Assembly: GCA_041649015.1 (NCBI GenBank)
Contig: JBAZNU010000003.1
Coordinates: 310,001 to 374,000, forward strand
DNA: 64,000 nt
Source: Ignavibacteria bacterium
Lineage (GTDB): Bacteria; Bacteroidota; Ignavibacteria; Tepidaquicellales; Tepidaquicellaceae
Direction: 5' to 3'
The notes beneath the pieces are model-generated. The model had not been told where the DNA came from and made no database searches. It saw only the letters and a program-made list of their open reading frames with translations. Made by a program: the position numbers and the translations under genes. The number at the start of each line of letters is the position of its first letter. The first letter of the stretch is position 1. Of the stretch, positions 63,897 to 64,000 are shown piece after piece.

Positions 63897-64000
63897 GATT
63901 CAGATATTACAAAAATATGGGTTTAATCCATAATTTCCTAATCTGATATAATTTGAAAATATGATAGCGAAAACCAAAGAGCAAAATTGAATTGCGAAAT

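Overview
The window reads as a chromosomal segment of a low-GC member of the Bacteroidota/Chlorobi group, most likely Ignavibacteria-like. This placement is inferred from gene content and was not computed. The supporting signals are two secreted proteins ending in type IX secretion system (T9SS) sorting domains, two giant PorU-type C25 sortase-like proteases, an anaerobic-type pyruvate:ferredoxin oxidoreductase, and a mix of clear Shine-Dalgarno sites (nifJ, the HlyD gene, ndk) with many leaderless-looking starts. No rRNA, tRNA, CRISPR array, intact insertion sequence or prophage was seen.

Layout. 1-4538 (minus): NifJ followed by a dihydroorotate-dehydrogenase-like flavoprotein cut by the window edge. 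4836-5675: a DUF6266-like orphan. 6122-8617 (minus): a T9SS cargo protein and an O-antigen-ligase/TPR protein. 8688-17121 (plus): a tightly packed surface-glycan cluster (Wzx flippase, methyltransferase, four soluble glycosyltransferases, a GT-C membrane transferase and a WecG/TagA/CpsF transferase). Two PorU-like sortases (17118-26856) follow it directly, the first overlapping the last glycan gene by 4 bp. In known T9SS, PorU joins cargo to lipopolysaccharide, so this arrangement may couple glycan synthesis to cargo anchoring. 27062-33714 (plus): a TetR-controlled efflux operon (TolC-like, HlyD-like, two ATPases, two ABC-2 permeases). 33823-35822: DUF302 protein, sirtuin and ketopantoate-reductase-like protein.

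35825-42376 (minus): dnaN-recF-dciA-like-gyrB-outer-membrane protein-uppP. This is a replication-type operon without dnaA, and its sliding clamp carries an insertion of about 100 residues in domain I. 42725-45820 (plus): an extended aldo/keto reductase, a membrane-anchored degenerate deacetylase-like protein, and tadA. 45919-49000 (minus): a metallophosphatase, a repeat-bearing intergenic region, HPr and a polyprenyl diphosphate synthase. 49251-53212 (plus): a small DsbD-alpha-like exported protein, an LpxH-like hydrolase, a class A penicillin-binding protein and ndk. 53287-55110 (minus): an unusual single-span membrane protein with a duplicated N-terminal domain. 55316-58084 (plus): an S9 peptidase.

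58085-61408 is the most plastic stretch. It holds a disrupted lipoprotein gene fused to the leftover 3' end of a second S9 peptidase copy, a cysteine-rich exported protein, a beta-propeller T9SS cargo protein and short repeats. The window closes on the minus strand with an exported propeller-like protein, a six-repeat YKSEA protein ending at a strong hairpin terminator, and a YjbQ-family enzyme.
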